Shown piece after piece: positions 22,401 to 33,872 of a stretch of DNA of 64,000 nt. Both the position numbers and the translations under genes were made by a program. The DNA is from Hydractinia symbiolongicarpus (lineage: Eukaryota; Cnidaria; Hydrozoa; Anthoathecata; Hydractiniidae): the NCBI RefSeq assembly GCF_029227915.1, contig NC_079882.1:6324001-6388000 (forward strand), given 5' to 3'. A model generated the notes under the pieces. It did no database searches. It had not been told where the DNA came from and saw only the letters and a list, made by a program, of their open reading frames with translations. Position 1 is the stretch's first letter, and every line of letters begins with the position of its first letter.

Positions 22401-25136
22401 CGATCTGTAGGACCAAGGCCATTGAGTTCTTTGTTGCTTATTTTAAAATACCTTTATTTCTAACAGCCACGTTAGGCGAAAGAGTAGTTTTTTTTCTAAT
22501 AAAATTACTGAATCATTCAAGAATTAATTTTTGCAAGAAGTAATTTGGAAATAAAATTTAATTTTCGCGAGAACTAATTGTCGCGAAGTTGGCAAGTTTT
22601 AATATTTTGCGACAATTAAATTTTACGATTTTCGCGATTTGATGACATTTTGTTTCTCAATTTATACTGTTTTTCAAGGATGTAGGAGATATTAAATAAA
22701 GACTGCTAAAGTTAAAATTCACATATATATATATATATTTTTTATATAGGTAAATTCTAGGTAAATTAGATAAAAAAATTGGTGTAAATTCATTCCAAAA
22801 AAAAACAATGTAAATTTGCGGAAACTAATTTTCACAAAATTGACAAAAATTCGCGAAAATAAATACCCCCAATAATTATTTTCATTAGGAGAATTTTCTT
22901 TTGTCAGATCACAAAATGTTCTAGTGTAAAAATGGGAATTTTTATTTTTTTAAATCTTAAAAAAAAAGCTCATTAGTTTTTTTTTTAGCCGTGAGATTTC
23001 CCATTTTGTCAATCCTGGTATTATGCAGGCTTACTTTAAAAGTTCATCACTTTCAACATCCTTTGATGATCTTCAGTAACAAAGAATCGTGTAACTTCAC
23101 AAACATGTAGCTAACCAAATCTTATTGTTTAAAGTGGAAAAATAAATTAATGAAAAAAGTAAGCGTTGTTTAACACACAAGAGATTTCAAACAGGAATAT
23201 TAAGAGTGTGCATTTTAAAACGTCAATAGAACTTTAGTGCGCAATAAACTGTATTGCTGGTTACAATTGATTGTTTCTTTTAGGATACGTCCAGTATTAG
23301 CATAGCAGTTGATGATGATAAAGAACAACTTGTTGATATTCAGGAGCAAGAAAGGTATCTAGTGAACTTTATGTTTGTTGTAAGCATCAACGCTGAAGAA
23401 TTGAAAACAAATAATGCGGTCCACTTCAGCATCAGAACATTTCACTATCGCAGAAAAAGAATTTTTTTTTTATAAAACATGTAGTGTGAAGTGGTTATGA
23501 ATTATAAATCTCTTAGTGCACAACAACTGATGTTACATGAGCAAGAATTGGAACAAGCGAAAGAAAGAGAAGCGCGCATACTTCAAATCGAGGTTGGAAA
23601 TTTTTTTGAAGTCCATCATTCACGACGCTGCACTTTATTTTTTTTTGTTTTTACAATTTTTTTGGTGATTTCAGGAAGATATGTTGAACGTCAACGAAAT
23701 ATTTCAAGATCTTGCTGCTTTGGTTCACGAACAAGGAGAGGCAATCGGTAGGTGATGTTAAGATTGTAAATTTTGTGCCGTTTTTGCAGACCGATTATTT
23801 CCCCCCTAAAGAAGTCAATGAAAATGACTAAATTTTGACTCAATTATTTTATTACTTGTTTGGTACTGTTGTGCTTGTACCAAAATTCAGTACCAATTTT
23901 TTCCCCAACCAACCATTTATACCGATATTTTCAATTTTAATCTCATAAGAACCAAAGGACATAGGAGGACAGAAAGGACGGGTATTTTCAGTTTATCTTT
24001 TGAGTTAAATTCTTCGAATATGTGTTTTACGAACTCAACAAGTATTTTCAAGAGTAAGTACCTTAAGGAAATTAATTTTCGCGGGAACTTAATTTCGCAG
24101 GGTTTTTTTTAGGAAATTTCGCGGAAAAAAGGGAATTTAATTTCGCGGATGAACGTGTTTTCGAAATTTCGCGGGAATTTAATTTCGCGGATGAAGCACA
24201 TTTGGATTTTTCCAAAAACCGCCAAATCCGCGAAATTTAATTCCCGCGAAAATTAATTCCCTTAAGGTAGGCAAAAGGTGACTATGTTTGCGCAAGTGAC
24301 TAATATTTTTACTGACTAAAAATTGATACCGGTCTTTTTTTTACTGTTAAGATGTATTTAAATAAATTTTGAATAAAGCATGTTATTTTAACAATTATTA
24401 TATTCTCGATTTGCTTTTGGTAAGTCCAGAATAATATTTTTACGAGAATTTATTTGACGAATCAACCAAAAAGTCGCAGTGCTCTCACCGCCAAGAGAAT
24501 ACGTCTATTCATAATACAACATAGTGTAAACTTTAATATTTAAAGATATTGTAACTGACCAAAATGACAAGTTTTTTAACGCAAACATTCTCTTTTCAGA
24601 TTCAATTGAAAGTCATGTGGAACACGCTGCGTTGCATGTGGAGGAGGGTAATAAACAACTCGTCAGAGCAAAATCATACCAGGTAAGAGACGAAGTCATG
24701 TTCATACTTTCGAAAGTTAAATTATATCTTTTGAAACGAAGCCCATATCATTTTTCGATGACAGGAGTCAAAAATTTTAAATCCCGTACGTCCTATCTTA
24801 TCTGATAAATTTTATAAGTGTAAAAAGCTAACCCGAGGGTGGCGCTAAAACAACAGGAAGACTGAGTTTGAATTAAAACCCGAACGGCTTATGTCCTATT
24901 TTTTCAGTTGACCCGGGTTTTCTTACTGATAAACGCTGTATTTCGAGTTCCTGTATTATTAGAAGGGCGTACTAATTAGACTTTGGTAGTAACATGTCCA
25001 CCCGAGGATTCATAACCATTACAATATATTATTACTTTTATAGAAAAGCGCAAGAAAGAAAATGTGTATTATTGCAGTAGTGGTCATTGTTATTGCTATT
25101 ATATTGGGAGTTATAATTTATTCTGCAACGCAATAA
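19429..25136 (+). CDS. STX7/STX12: Endosomal Qa-SNARE, syntaxin 7/12-like
   Basis: t-SNARE for fusion of endosomal membranes. Eleven exons with consistent phases: 19429-19513, 20245-20304, 21126-21195, 21500-21611, 21694-21771, 22191-22229, 23284-23354, 23517-23592, 23675-23747, 24600-24682, 25044-25136 (279 residues). The N-terminal half is a helical Habc region (exons 2-6; the stretch ETNKLAKETKN matches the family). The SNARE motif runs at about residues 187-250 with NVNEIFQDLAALVHEQGEAI, whose Gln217 is the zero-layer residue of a Qa-SNARE. After KSARKKMC comes one C-terminal membrane anchor (~256-275) and a very short lumenal tail, YSATQ. Length and layout are normal for syntaxins 7/12; I cannot decide between these two paralogues. 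Introns carry several repeats (19741-20145, 22029-22093, 24059-24269). Confidence 0.93.
19741..19838 (-). mobile_element. Diverged Helitron-end fragment in syntaxin intron 1
   Basis: Begins CTAGTCGCTGGCCTG and contains CTACTCGCAGCTGCCATTTTG, both close to the first Helitron copy at 40447-40583 (CTAGTCGTTAGCCCG; CTACTCGCGCAGCTAAGCTA). The hairpin is worn and the other end cannot be found. Confidence 0.4.
19852..20145. repeat. Two direct copies, ~78 bp each, 215 bp apart, in syntaxin intron 1
   Basis: ACTACAAGTTTCATGGGTTT starts at 19852 and ACTACAAGTCTCATGGGTTT at 20067. The match continues through GTGGTGAARAAATAA to CCCTGRRTAC. A local duplication or adjacent copies of one element. Confidence 0.6.
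21346..21389. repeat. (GTTT)n microsatellite
   Basis: About eleven perfect GTTT units, then degenerate GTT-rich sequence to 21470, in a syntaxin intron. Confidence 0.85.
22029..22093. repeat. Near-perfect 65-nt hairpin in a syntaxin intron
   Basis: Arms 22029-22057 and 22065-22093 pair over 29 bases with one mismatch around the loop TGTGATA. Sense core: TTACAAAAAGTAGTAATTTC then CCCTC. Size and pairing would suit a small-RNA precursor as well as a tiny foldback repeat; sequence alone cannot decide. Confidence 0.7.
24059..24269. mobile_element. MITE with TTCGCG-rich terminal inverted repeats
   Basis: The left arm TACCTTAAGGAAATTAATTT then TCGCGGGAA (24059-~24098) is mirrored by the right arm ending TTCCCTTAAGGTA (to 24269). 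The interior repeats AATTTCGCGG units. It lies in the syntaxin intron before the last SNARE exons. Diverged relatives occur at 22545-22640, 22750-22870, 26095-26220 and 35660-35780. Confidence 0.65.
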
Positions 25137-25397
25137 AAAGTTAAAGAGAACAAATACTTCGTATGTGATTAGGTACCGCACTGAAAGTAAATATTATAAA
25201 ACAATTAGATGGTGATATTGATGGTACTAATATACTAATTTTTTTTACCTCTTTACGTTACTCGTAACGCGTCTAAACTCTCGCCAACATGGGAGCGGGT
25301 AGTTTTCGCGGATAAACTGATGAATGCGAGAAAAATCGTTTCTTTGTAGCAATAATACGCCCCCTAGCAGAACTGGGGTGTTTTCTTCGCGATTTAC

Positions 25398-25403
25398 AAT
25401 AAA
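25398..25403 (+). terminator. Candidate polyadenylation signal of the syntaxin gene
   Basis: AATAAA about 260 bases after the syntaxin stop. Another AATAAA (25132-25137) overlaps the stop codon itself and is probably too early to be used. Confidence 0.3.
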
Positions 25404-25881
25404 TTCTTAATTTAGATTTAAGGAATCGTCTCGGTTTGTATTTTACAATAGCCTTCGTTTCAAGGATTCAATATTTTTGTAAGAAATACAACACTCAAAT
25501 ATGTATTTATATAATTCATTGAAAAAAATACAATTTTTTATTATTATGTCTGTGTTATATTTATCCTGCACAAAGTTTCCTAACACATCCACCTTACCCC
25601 ATAAATTTAAAATAAACTCACCCTGCCCATAATAACCCCCCCCCCCCTCATAATAACCCCTAAAATTACGTTACTAAAAATTGTAGGGGGCTCTCTTACT
25701 AAAAAGCCTAAGCCCAGGTTAAAAAAACGTTGGTCTTCGAAGATTGGTAAAAACTACCAAAATGACAATAAAATATAAGAGGCTATAGTTATAAATAACA
25801 ACCGACAAACTTGACTGCGTTCTTTGTTATACTTAAACACACTTTTTTTTACATGCGTTAATAATTTTACCGCAGTAATCT

Positions 25882-26033
25882 TAAGGCGAATCTGCACGGG
25901 ACGATTTTTACGACGATTGTCATTATACTCGAATTTGATTGGTCGCGATTTTCGTCATGACGAAAAGTTGAATTGGTTTCTACTTCTCGTCACAAAAATC
26001 ATCGCGAATATCGTCCAGTGGAGATTTAGCTTT
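25882..26033. repeat. Small inverted-repeat (MITE-like) element
   Basis: AAGGCGAATCTGCACGGGAC then GATTTTTACGACGA at the left is matched in about 24 of 34 positions by the complement of the right end (…TCGTCCAGTGGAGATTTAGC). A related GATTTTTACGACGATC piece occurs at 34953. Confidence 0.5.
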
Positions 26034-26579
26034 AGGGCAAGATTTTTTCGTTCATTTTGCGAAATTGATACTGGGGAAATCCTTCAGGGCACCTAATTCA
26101 CGAAATTTATCATTTATACACTAAAACCATTTCTCGAGACAAATCGAAATCTATTCGATTCGCGAGCAAAATATAATTTGTGTTTCGCGAAAATTCATTT
26201 CCATATTCGCAAAATTTTCTTTGTAAAAGCTTTCGAAGGCTTTTGCCCTTCAACAAGAAGAGCTCAAGGATGGCAAAACGCAGTGGAGTATGCAGGAATA
26301 AATAAATAAATTCTATCAAGATAAATAAATATAAAAATGCATAATAAGAATTAAGTAAAATATTTTTTTCTGCTTTTTTTAATGCATGAAATAAAACCTC
26401 GGTAAATAACATGTAAATCAATTTTTAAAATTTCAATATTAATTGATCCTAAAAAACTATGTATAAATACGTCTGCTAAACATCGTCAAAGAAAATGTGG
26501 TAAAAATTCTACAAAACTAAATGAACATAAAAAAGATGATAACTAACTTTTGTGACCACACATTCGTGATTTGTCTCAC

Positions 26580-29500
26580 TTAGCCAATCTGTCTACCAGT
26601 CCCGCATAGCAGAAAAGAAACAGCGCCAATTAATGACACAGCTGACGTCATATGAAAAACGGATGACCATTGCTTGGTCGTGTGTAATATATGACCAGTC
26701 AAATACACTCCTGCCATACCTGAAAGTAGGAAAAAAAATCCATGCATAAGCTGTTATCTCCGGAAGATTTATCCTTCTCTGTTCTTGGTTACTACCACTG
26801 CATGGTTATAAATTCAACTTAAAATATTATCACGTGGGATACGAGTTATCTTTTAAGTGATCATACGTGAAAGGTGTGGGATTTAGATTTAGATTATTTG
26901 ACTGAGAATTATTTTTTTACTGCACAAAAATACAAATAATACGCAAGATTATTGGAACCAAAATGCTTACGACGTCGATATATTTTTATAAACCTGAAGC
27001 CTCTCATTTTTTTCGCTCGTATAACTAACGTTAAATAACGCTAGGATTACCTTCTATCTAGAAAGAGCGAATTAAGTCCTAGTGGGAACCGTGAAGAAAG
27101 AGGGACGGAATTTGGTATGCTAGCATGGCAACAATACCTCTGTTGAAAATCTGAGTTCCACTGTAGCCTTTCACAAAAAATACGTTAACAATAAAGAACG
27201 GTGCCGCATTACTAGAACTATTCAAACCAATCGCTAAAACGCAAATATTTCTCTGGTCACTTTTACATTTTATACAGCCAGGCGTAATGCTAACAGGTAA
27301 AAAACTTTCCGAACTAAAATATTGGCTGACTCGTCTCATAACGCAACGAAAACCTACCCACCTGAGATAGCTCCTAAAGTGTTCATGATTCCGAACAACG
27401 ACCCTGCGTGTTTAGGCGCTAAATCTTGTGGATTCATCCCAATGCCGCTGCTGTTGCAACCAAGTAAACCAATGATAGATGTCATTAAAAGCAAAGCCAA
27501 TGAAAAGCTAGTCACCTGATTCAATATCAAGCATAATACCGTCGTGGAGATTAAGGCCATACTCTACAACACGAAAACAATACAATCGTGACGAAACTCA
27601 TATAGGTGTTTCTAACAGTAATAAATTGAAAATGTAAACACAATAATAAAAATTAAGTCAATATTTACACTGTTGTTGCGCTCGCCAAACTATCCATGGT
27701 CTAATAACGTGAATTTAAAATTTTGGTAAAAAAATCATTCAGTTGACAATTTCTTACGCTGATAGTTATTTACAAATTTGTTGAGTGGGAGTAAAAAATA
27801 AACAAACAGTCAAACGTAATTTGATTTAAATAAAACATAAAAACGTTAAGTTTTCATTTATTTGAGAAGCGGGAGAAAAAACGACTTAATGGGAACAGAA
27901 ATGTTAACGGTCACGAAAACATTTTGAAGAGGACTTCTTTGGCGTTTTGAGATGAGGAAAAACACGGAAGCGAGTAGCAGCAGCCACCGCACCCCAGTAG
28001 AGAGAGCGTACTACGAATCCTTAATATTTCGTGACCGATGGAACGTTGGAAGGCTCTATGCGTCGAATATGTACGAAAGTCAAAACTATACCAAAAAAAT
28101 AAAACATTTAGCAAGAGAAAGAAAAATCAATTTGTACCAAATGGATTGTCAAATGGAGGACATGCGAAGAAAATGGATAAATTTTGAGATAGAAAAAGAG
28201 AACGGGAAGTATTTAGAACCACAATTAACTGCGAAAAAAGTTCACACATCGAAAAAAGAGGTTGTGCCGGACAAGCGGAAACCGTCGGTTATAATACCGC
28301 CACCTTTATATGAAACTAATAACAAGTCAAAAGAGAGCCAATCTCAGCAACAAACCAGAAGTAAACAGAGAACTTCCCTTTATCTTCCTAAGCTAAATCG
28401 GAGAATATTGAGGGACATCCCGAGAAAATCTTTGATTGCTTTTGCTGAGGATATGGAAAGCATCCGCTCTTTTGACGACGTCGCGATAACAGAAGTGGAA
28501 GATGTTAACCAATCCATAGACCTGCCCAGGATGCACAACCCACAGGATTTGTTAATCCATCGAAACAGGGCTCAATCATTACCTCCAGTCTCGCTTACTT
28601 ATATCATAAATGACTACAACACGCGGCCAAGATCTCGTTCAATTGGTCCTATACTGTTAAACGAGTCAAGAAGTTTATCACGTGACTTAAAAACATCGCG
28701 GGGAAAATACGACGACTATATCACGGAAAAAGATTTCGAATCTACAACAGCAAAGTTCATTCCCCGATGTTTGACAGCACAACCAGTGAGTTTAAATAAC
28801 ATACTGTGAAAAAAACTTACCACAAATATCTTGCGCACTTTTGTTCTTGATACACCTAGCAAAATAAACGAAGCAAGATTTACACGCGTAAATAGACGTT
28901 TCGAGAGCTGGAGAAAAGCCAACATTATGTGAAGCATTTTAAAATTCTTGCCAATTTATTCTCAAGCAATGAAAGGATGGTACATAACATGTTATTTAGA
29001 TCATGTAAATGTAAATAAATAAATTTCAAAACAAGTTTTGATGAATATTTTTTTTCGATAAGCACAATGCATTAAACGCAGACTCTTCTGTTCGTTCATA
29101 CACTGGAGAGCATACTTTGCTCTGTTTTTAAACCTTCTTTTATATTAAAAATACTGTGGTATTTGCTTAACATGTGAGTTTTCCATATAAACACAAAATG
29201 ATTTTTAGTATAATTATTAATAAGAGCGGGATCCCGCCTCTCATATAAACAGCCCAAAGGTGGGACAAAATCATCCCGGCAAACTTCCCGTCCGGCAAAC
29301 GTTGATCGCGTCACTTTTGTTGATGGCTAATAGGTTTGACTTTACCTTGTTGCCTTATAGTATTTTCATTTTACATGAACATTTAAGTCAGAACATTTTA
29401 GTCGCGCAATAAACTGTATAAACTCGTAGAAATTAACTGTCGGTGTATATAACGACTTTTCAAAAAAATATGTCCAGAAAGCTCAATTTAGCGAATGGAA

Positions 29501-32500
29501 AAATTCACGTTTCACAATAATCTTTTGAAATAAGTCCCTGAACGCTTCACTCAAAAAAAGAAAAAACGTTTTTATTATTGGCTGCGAAAATTTCTTGGGT
29601 TGTCAAGGAAGTGCAATTTATATTATCCTGCAATTATCGAAGTCTCAACTGAACGAATTACCTCCAACTACCATTCTATCCGAAAGCATACCGCACACAT
29701 TTTGTAGAACAAAACTTGCAATCCATGGACACACGTTGAATAACCAACCCTGAAAAACACAGAAGCAAACTATATTGAACGCATACCTTCCAATGAATAA
29801 CTAAACCAAATCATCTCCACAGACGACTCATCTCCACAAACCACTAAATAACCCATCTCCATTATATTACACACCTACCTTGCTTTCTGGAAATTCGTCA
29901 TGAAAATACGTCGGTAACCATGACAACAAATTTGTAAATACTAACGATTCGCATGTAGCACATATCATTAACGCCCTAAAAACAAGAGTTGGCTATGTTC
30001 AATATATACTATCACGCTAAATTGGATAGCAGACACGATTCTAATTTATTTGACATAGGGGTTCACCATGTAACATGTTTACATCTATAAAACGTTGCTA
30101 AAAGCTTTTTTTACATACAGAAATGCACATCAATCCTCTAAAATAACCCATTAAATTACTCAAATAAATTCAGAATTAGGAAGAAAAAAATTTATATGTT
30201 TTAACAGTTCCAATGCAGCATTAACTAGAGGATAACTAGGATATTTAATTTTAGAAAAAATAGTTAGAAAACTAAAAACAAAGACCTTAAGGAAAAACAT
30301 TAAATCATATAGTTACAAAAAAAACACTCACCAAAATGGTTTTGAGCAAAGGAACTTTCCCCAGGGCACAGACTCTCTCTTATCAAAACTTGCTATCTCA
30401 CGTTCTTTATAAACATTTTCTCGTGATATCAAAATACCAACCAGAAGTGCCCAAGAGATGCTAAGACCGCCAGTAAGAAAAAAAACACTCCGCCATCCAG
30501 AAAAACCGAGTAGTACTGATCCAGCTAGACCAGAAAATATCATTCTAAAAAGAATATAGAATTTCAATTTCACATTTGTCGATTGAAAGATGCTCCCTTT
30601 TGTGATATAAAATATTGCATATATTTTGAAGAAAAATAAATACAAAAATATAAATTTACCCAACAGCTGTACCAGAAGCAGCGAAGCTAAAAACTGTGTT
30701 TCGATTCTCGATGGCAACAGACTTTGACAGAAGACTTGCTATAGCTGGAAAATGTACGCCTATATAAAAGTTATTATACTTTATTTGAAATTAAAGGGAT
30801 TTCATCACTACCGCTCTTCTTTCCTGATTTCTTTCATTAAGTATCTTTCTCCAAATTTCAATCTTACTACATTAACTGTCTATCTTATTACTGCAAAATT
30901 GTCAACTTTAGTTAAAGTTCCCAATTTATTAACGATGACTATAATTAAGGAAGTTTTGGTTTTGACAAGGTTAACACAATGTCCAAACATGGACATAGAC
31001 ATCAAAAAAATTTATTCTTGGATACTCATTGTAGGCCCAAATTCTAGGCCTAAGGATCTACTTTTATTAGGAAATGAAAACAGAACATTGAACACCATAA
31101 CAAATTCAAAATCACCCACTGCCTTTTAGCTAAATAGAGTTAATAAGACCCTCAGGTATCCCATTTGATGTATTAAAATAACTGTTTTTAAAACTTTTAA
31201 GAACTTTCTCAGGAATATGTGTTACAAAGTTTATTGAAAAATAAAGAAAATGAAAGATTTATTGCTGCATGACAGGGCAATATTGAAATGTAAAAAGTAG
31301 ATAAAAGTTTAGAATTTTTTGGGTTATAACAGGTTTTGTATTTTTAAAACCATTGTATTTATTATATTTTTTTATATTGCTAAATCGGGGGTGGTATATC
31401 AGTAATCCTGAGTTTATTTTTCTTTCATGACTGAGAGCACTTTGATGAATTTTAAAATTAAGTTGAAAGGCTGTTTACATGTACATTTGTCAACGTTGAG
31501 TTGAATCGTGTAAATGCTGCTTTAAAATTTCATGATGCTATACCTTGTGCTGCACCTGAAATAACTTGTGCCAACATGATTCCAATTGTGACTGGGAACC
31601 AGGATATTCTTGTGATAAATGGAACAGAGAATGTTGCCACAGACCAAATTCCACTTGAGATATACAACATCCGTTCACCTCCAAAATGATCAGCTAGAAC
31701 TCCACCAAGAACTTGTGTCAGGATGTATCCAAAGAAAAATGAAGATAATACAATGCCCTAATAATAAACATTTGGTGTTACTGGTTTATTAGCTTGAAAC
31801 AACATTAAGACAATATCAAGAATGCAAGACTAATTTCAGGAAATTCTATAACTGCAATAGCAACATCAACTTCAATAAAACAAAATTCTATAGTGTGATA
31901 AAACATGTAAACACAAGTATATTAGTCTAGAAAAATTGAATACCTTGGAGGGACAAAATATAAATTTGAAATATATTTTTTTACAGTACAAGTTAATCAT
32001 AAAAACTTTTAAATGCACTATTTTTACTCAATAAGAAGACTGACACCTGATAAACCTACTATTAATTTTGTATTGAGCAGTTGTAACAAAGCTGACCTTG
32101 TTCTTTGTGGTAAAAAGAATAAATCAACACTTGTTTCGCTTTTCCTCTCACAATTACACATACTAAAAAATTTGCTCATTATTTCCTGACTGTTATTTGA
32201 ACCATGCAATATTTCTTGTAAACAAGTCTGCATGTGCATCTCCAGATATTGAATAAATTTTGAAATTTTAGAAGAAAAAAAACCTACTGATAATCTTTTA
32301 TCCCATCCTAAATCTTTTCCGATTTGAACTGCACAAATACTCATTGTTGTTCGTGATGAGTAAGCGAGAAAACATCCAAAAAATAATGTAAATGTCCATT
32401 TTATCCTCCCTTTTCTACTCCAATGCTGAGGATTTTCATTTGTGTCCCTTTCTTTGATATTTCTTATTAATTTTGATGTATCTTTCTCATGATAAATTTC

Positions 32501-32548
32501 GGTTAGTGGGACAAACTCAAAGTCATCATCTTCTGTTTCTTCATCCAT
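26580..32548 (-). CDS. SLC17A9: SLC17A9-like vesicular nucleotide transporter (MFS)
   Basis: Major-facilitator anion transporter. In animals SLC17A9 (VNUT) loads ATP into secretory vesicles. Nine exons: 32548-32288, 31757-31544, 30759-30660, 30544-30332, 29975-29879, 29749-29662, 28855-28821, 27563-27362, 26719-26580 (449 residues; human VNUT has 436). Landmarks shared with SLC17A9: SRTTMSICAVQIGKDLGW, GIVLSSFFFGYILTQVLGG, FPAIASLLS, GWRSVFFLTGG, LLSWLPTYFHDEFPESKGW, VRK, GIGMNPQDLAPKHAGSLFG and NTLGAISG. The 35-nt exon at 28855-28821 is needed to keep frame and supplies the cytoplasmic-loop VRK motif. The N-terminal ~40 residues are acidic and cytosolic. The gene hosts the plus-strand gene 27952-28809 in its seventh intron. 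Family assignment is firm; substrate is inferred. Confidence 0.92.
27952..28809 (+). CDS. Unknown basic 285-residue protein, nested in an intron of the SLC17A9-like gene
   Basis: One uninterrupted frame of 285 codons, much longer than chance in this AT-rich DNA, with balanced amino-acid use. I recognise no family. The N-terminal half (~15-100) is rich in charged residues and likely helical (YTKKIKHLARERKINLYQMD, then MEDMRRKW). The middle is low-complexity (PPP, Q-rich, RSKQRTS). The C-terminal half has repeated RS/SR pairs (RAQSLPP, RPRSRSIGP, ESRSLSRD). No signal peptide or membrane segment is visible, so it is probably cytosolic or nuclear. It lies antisense in the SLC17A9-like intron between 28821 and 27563. 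A good splice donor (CA|GTGAGT, at 28785) sits just before its stop, so the true C-terminus may come from another exon. A retrogene or lineage-specific gene are both possible. Confidence 0.6.
   Translation: MRKNTEASSSSHRTPVERAYYESLIFRDRWNVGRLYASNMYESQNYTKKIKHLARERKINLYQMDCQMEDMRRKWINFEIEKENGKYLEPQLTAKKVHTSKKEVVPDKRKPSVIIPPPLYETNNKSKESQSQQQTRSKQRTSLYLPKLNRRILRDIPRKSLIAFAEDMESIRSFDDVAITEVEDVNQSIDLPRMHNPQDLLIHRNRAQSLPPVSLTYIINDYNTRPRSRSIGPILLNESRSLSRDLKTSRGKYDDYITEKDFESTTAKFIPRCLTAQPVSLNNIL
28821..28855 (-). CDS. SLC17A9: 35-nt microexon of the SLC17A9-like gene
   Basis: Reads GT then eleven codons (V S R T K V R K I F V). It is bounded by a TTGCTAG acceptor (minus strand, up to 28856) and a GTAAGT donor (from 28820). 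It joins a phase-1 exon ending at 29662 to a phase-0 exon starting at 27563; without it the next exon runs into a stop. The VRK motif sits exactly where SLC17A9 has VRK after the mid-protein cytoplasmic loop. It lies only 12 bases past the stop codon of the opposite-strand gene 27952-28809. Confidence 0.88.
28863..28868 (+). terminator. Candidate polyadenylation signal of the nested gene
   Basis: AATAAA 54 bases after the stop codon of the 27952-28809 gene. If used, the nested transcript covers the whole 35-nt antisense microexon and its splice acceptor. A second candidate lies near 29012. Confidence 0.35.
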
Positions 32549-33827
32549 TGCTTTTTATTCTATCTTATTTCAATGACTAAAAAACATAAAGAGAAACATG
32601 CAGTCATATAACCTCAAAAGCATTAAAGAATAACTCCACAACCAAATTTATTTTACACATTGAAAAGCCTGGGCAGGTGTAAAAATCGTGGAGGATACCA
32701 AAAAATTTAAAAATATATTACATAAAGTTTACTAAAAAGAGAATTTTTGCCAAAAACTAAGTTGTCATATTTATTTTAACATAGACTAACCACAAACTCA
32801 ATGTCAAAAAGTATTGTGTAAGGTTGTTTTGTTTCTCCAGCAGTTGATGCAAGAGTATATTGGAACAATAATGCATGTGCTCCCCACAGATCTGCTTACT
32901 AAGTTTTCCTTATGCCAAGTCTCTTTTTTGCACAATTGGAAAAAATACATGGTGATGTTTGTAGCAGCCACCAGCTACATCTGAGACAATTAGTATTGTA
33001 ACCATTTTAATCTTAAAACAGGCTTTAGAAATAATTCCAGTAGATCTCACATTGAAATAAACACAACACAGGATTAAGACAAATCCTCATACAACTAGGA
33101 CGTTTCTGCCGATTCCTTTTTTGCTCGAACCTATGGAAATATTTGCAATGTTCACCGCATTTTCGCAAAGTTGTTTTGAGGGATGACCTATATATAGTTA
33201 AACCATAAATTTATGTAGCAAGCAGAGTTTCCAGATCGTCGCTAAAGCTGTTTAGATAATCACAAAATACAGACCATGTGCTACATTGAAAAGTAATAGA
33301 AATTCAAAAAAACTTAATTCACACCTGGTGGATTTTGCTATCATTTACCACTAACATAGCTATAGGATGGCATTTTAATTTAATTTACTTACCATTTAAT
33401 TTACTTCACCATTTTCATAGTGAAGTAAAATGTCCCCCAAACTTTTCTCAGTGAACTGTGTAAAGCGTAAAATTTTCTTCTTTTGCATTATAGCTCCTTA
33501 TGGCGCCGTAGATTAGTGGTTATAGCTCTTGTACTCTGTGCGGGAGACCGGGGTTCGATTCCTCTTGACAGTGATTCAACATGGCCGAATGAATGTTACC
33601 ATAGCCCCGGGTTAACCCAAGCCATGTGAGGGAAATTGGCACACTGTGTTGGCCGTTGGATGTTGCCGGGAGTTGTCTAGTAGAGCGCGGGCCCTAATTG
33701 GGTCAGCGTAGCTCGAAATGAGCATCAAATACTCTAGGACTCTCCATCTAAGCCATGGCCCCTCCTGGAAATAATAGACAGGGTATATCTCTCAATATTT
33801 GTAAGGCTAGCCATGTAAAATATGCAC

Positions 33828-33872
<45 letters not shown>

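Larger units (their letters stand above)
25137..26579. other. Intergenic stretch between the convergent syntaxin and SLC17A9-like genes
   Basis: Holds the syntaxin 3' UTR, a poly-C tract near 25638-25649, the MITE-like element 25882-26033 and a TTCGCGAA-rich remnant at 26095-26220. No gene recognised. Confidence 0.7.

Noticed and set aside
33490-33580. A functional tRNA gene
   Set aside because: A- and B-boxes are present but the acceptor stem does not close and the sequence runs into a SINE body with a tetranucleotide tail.
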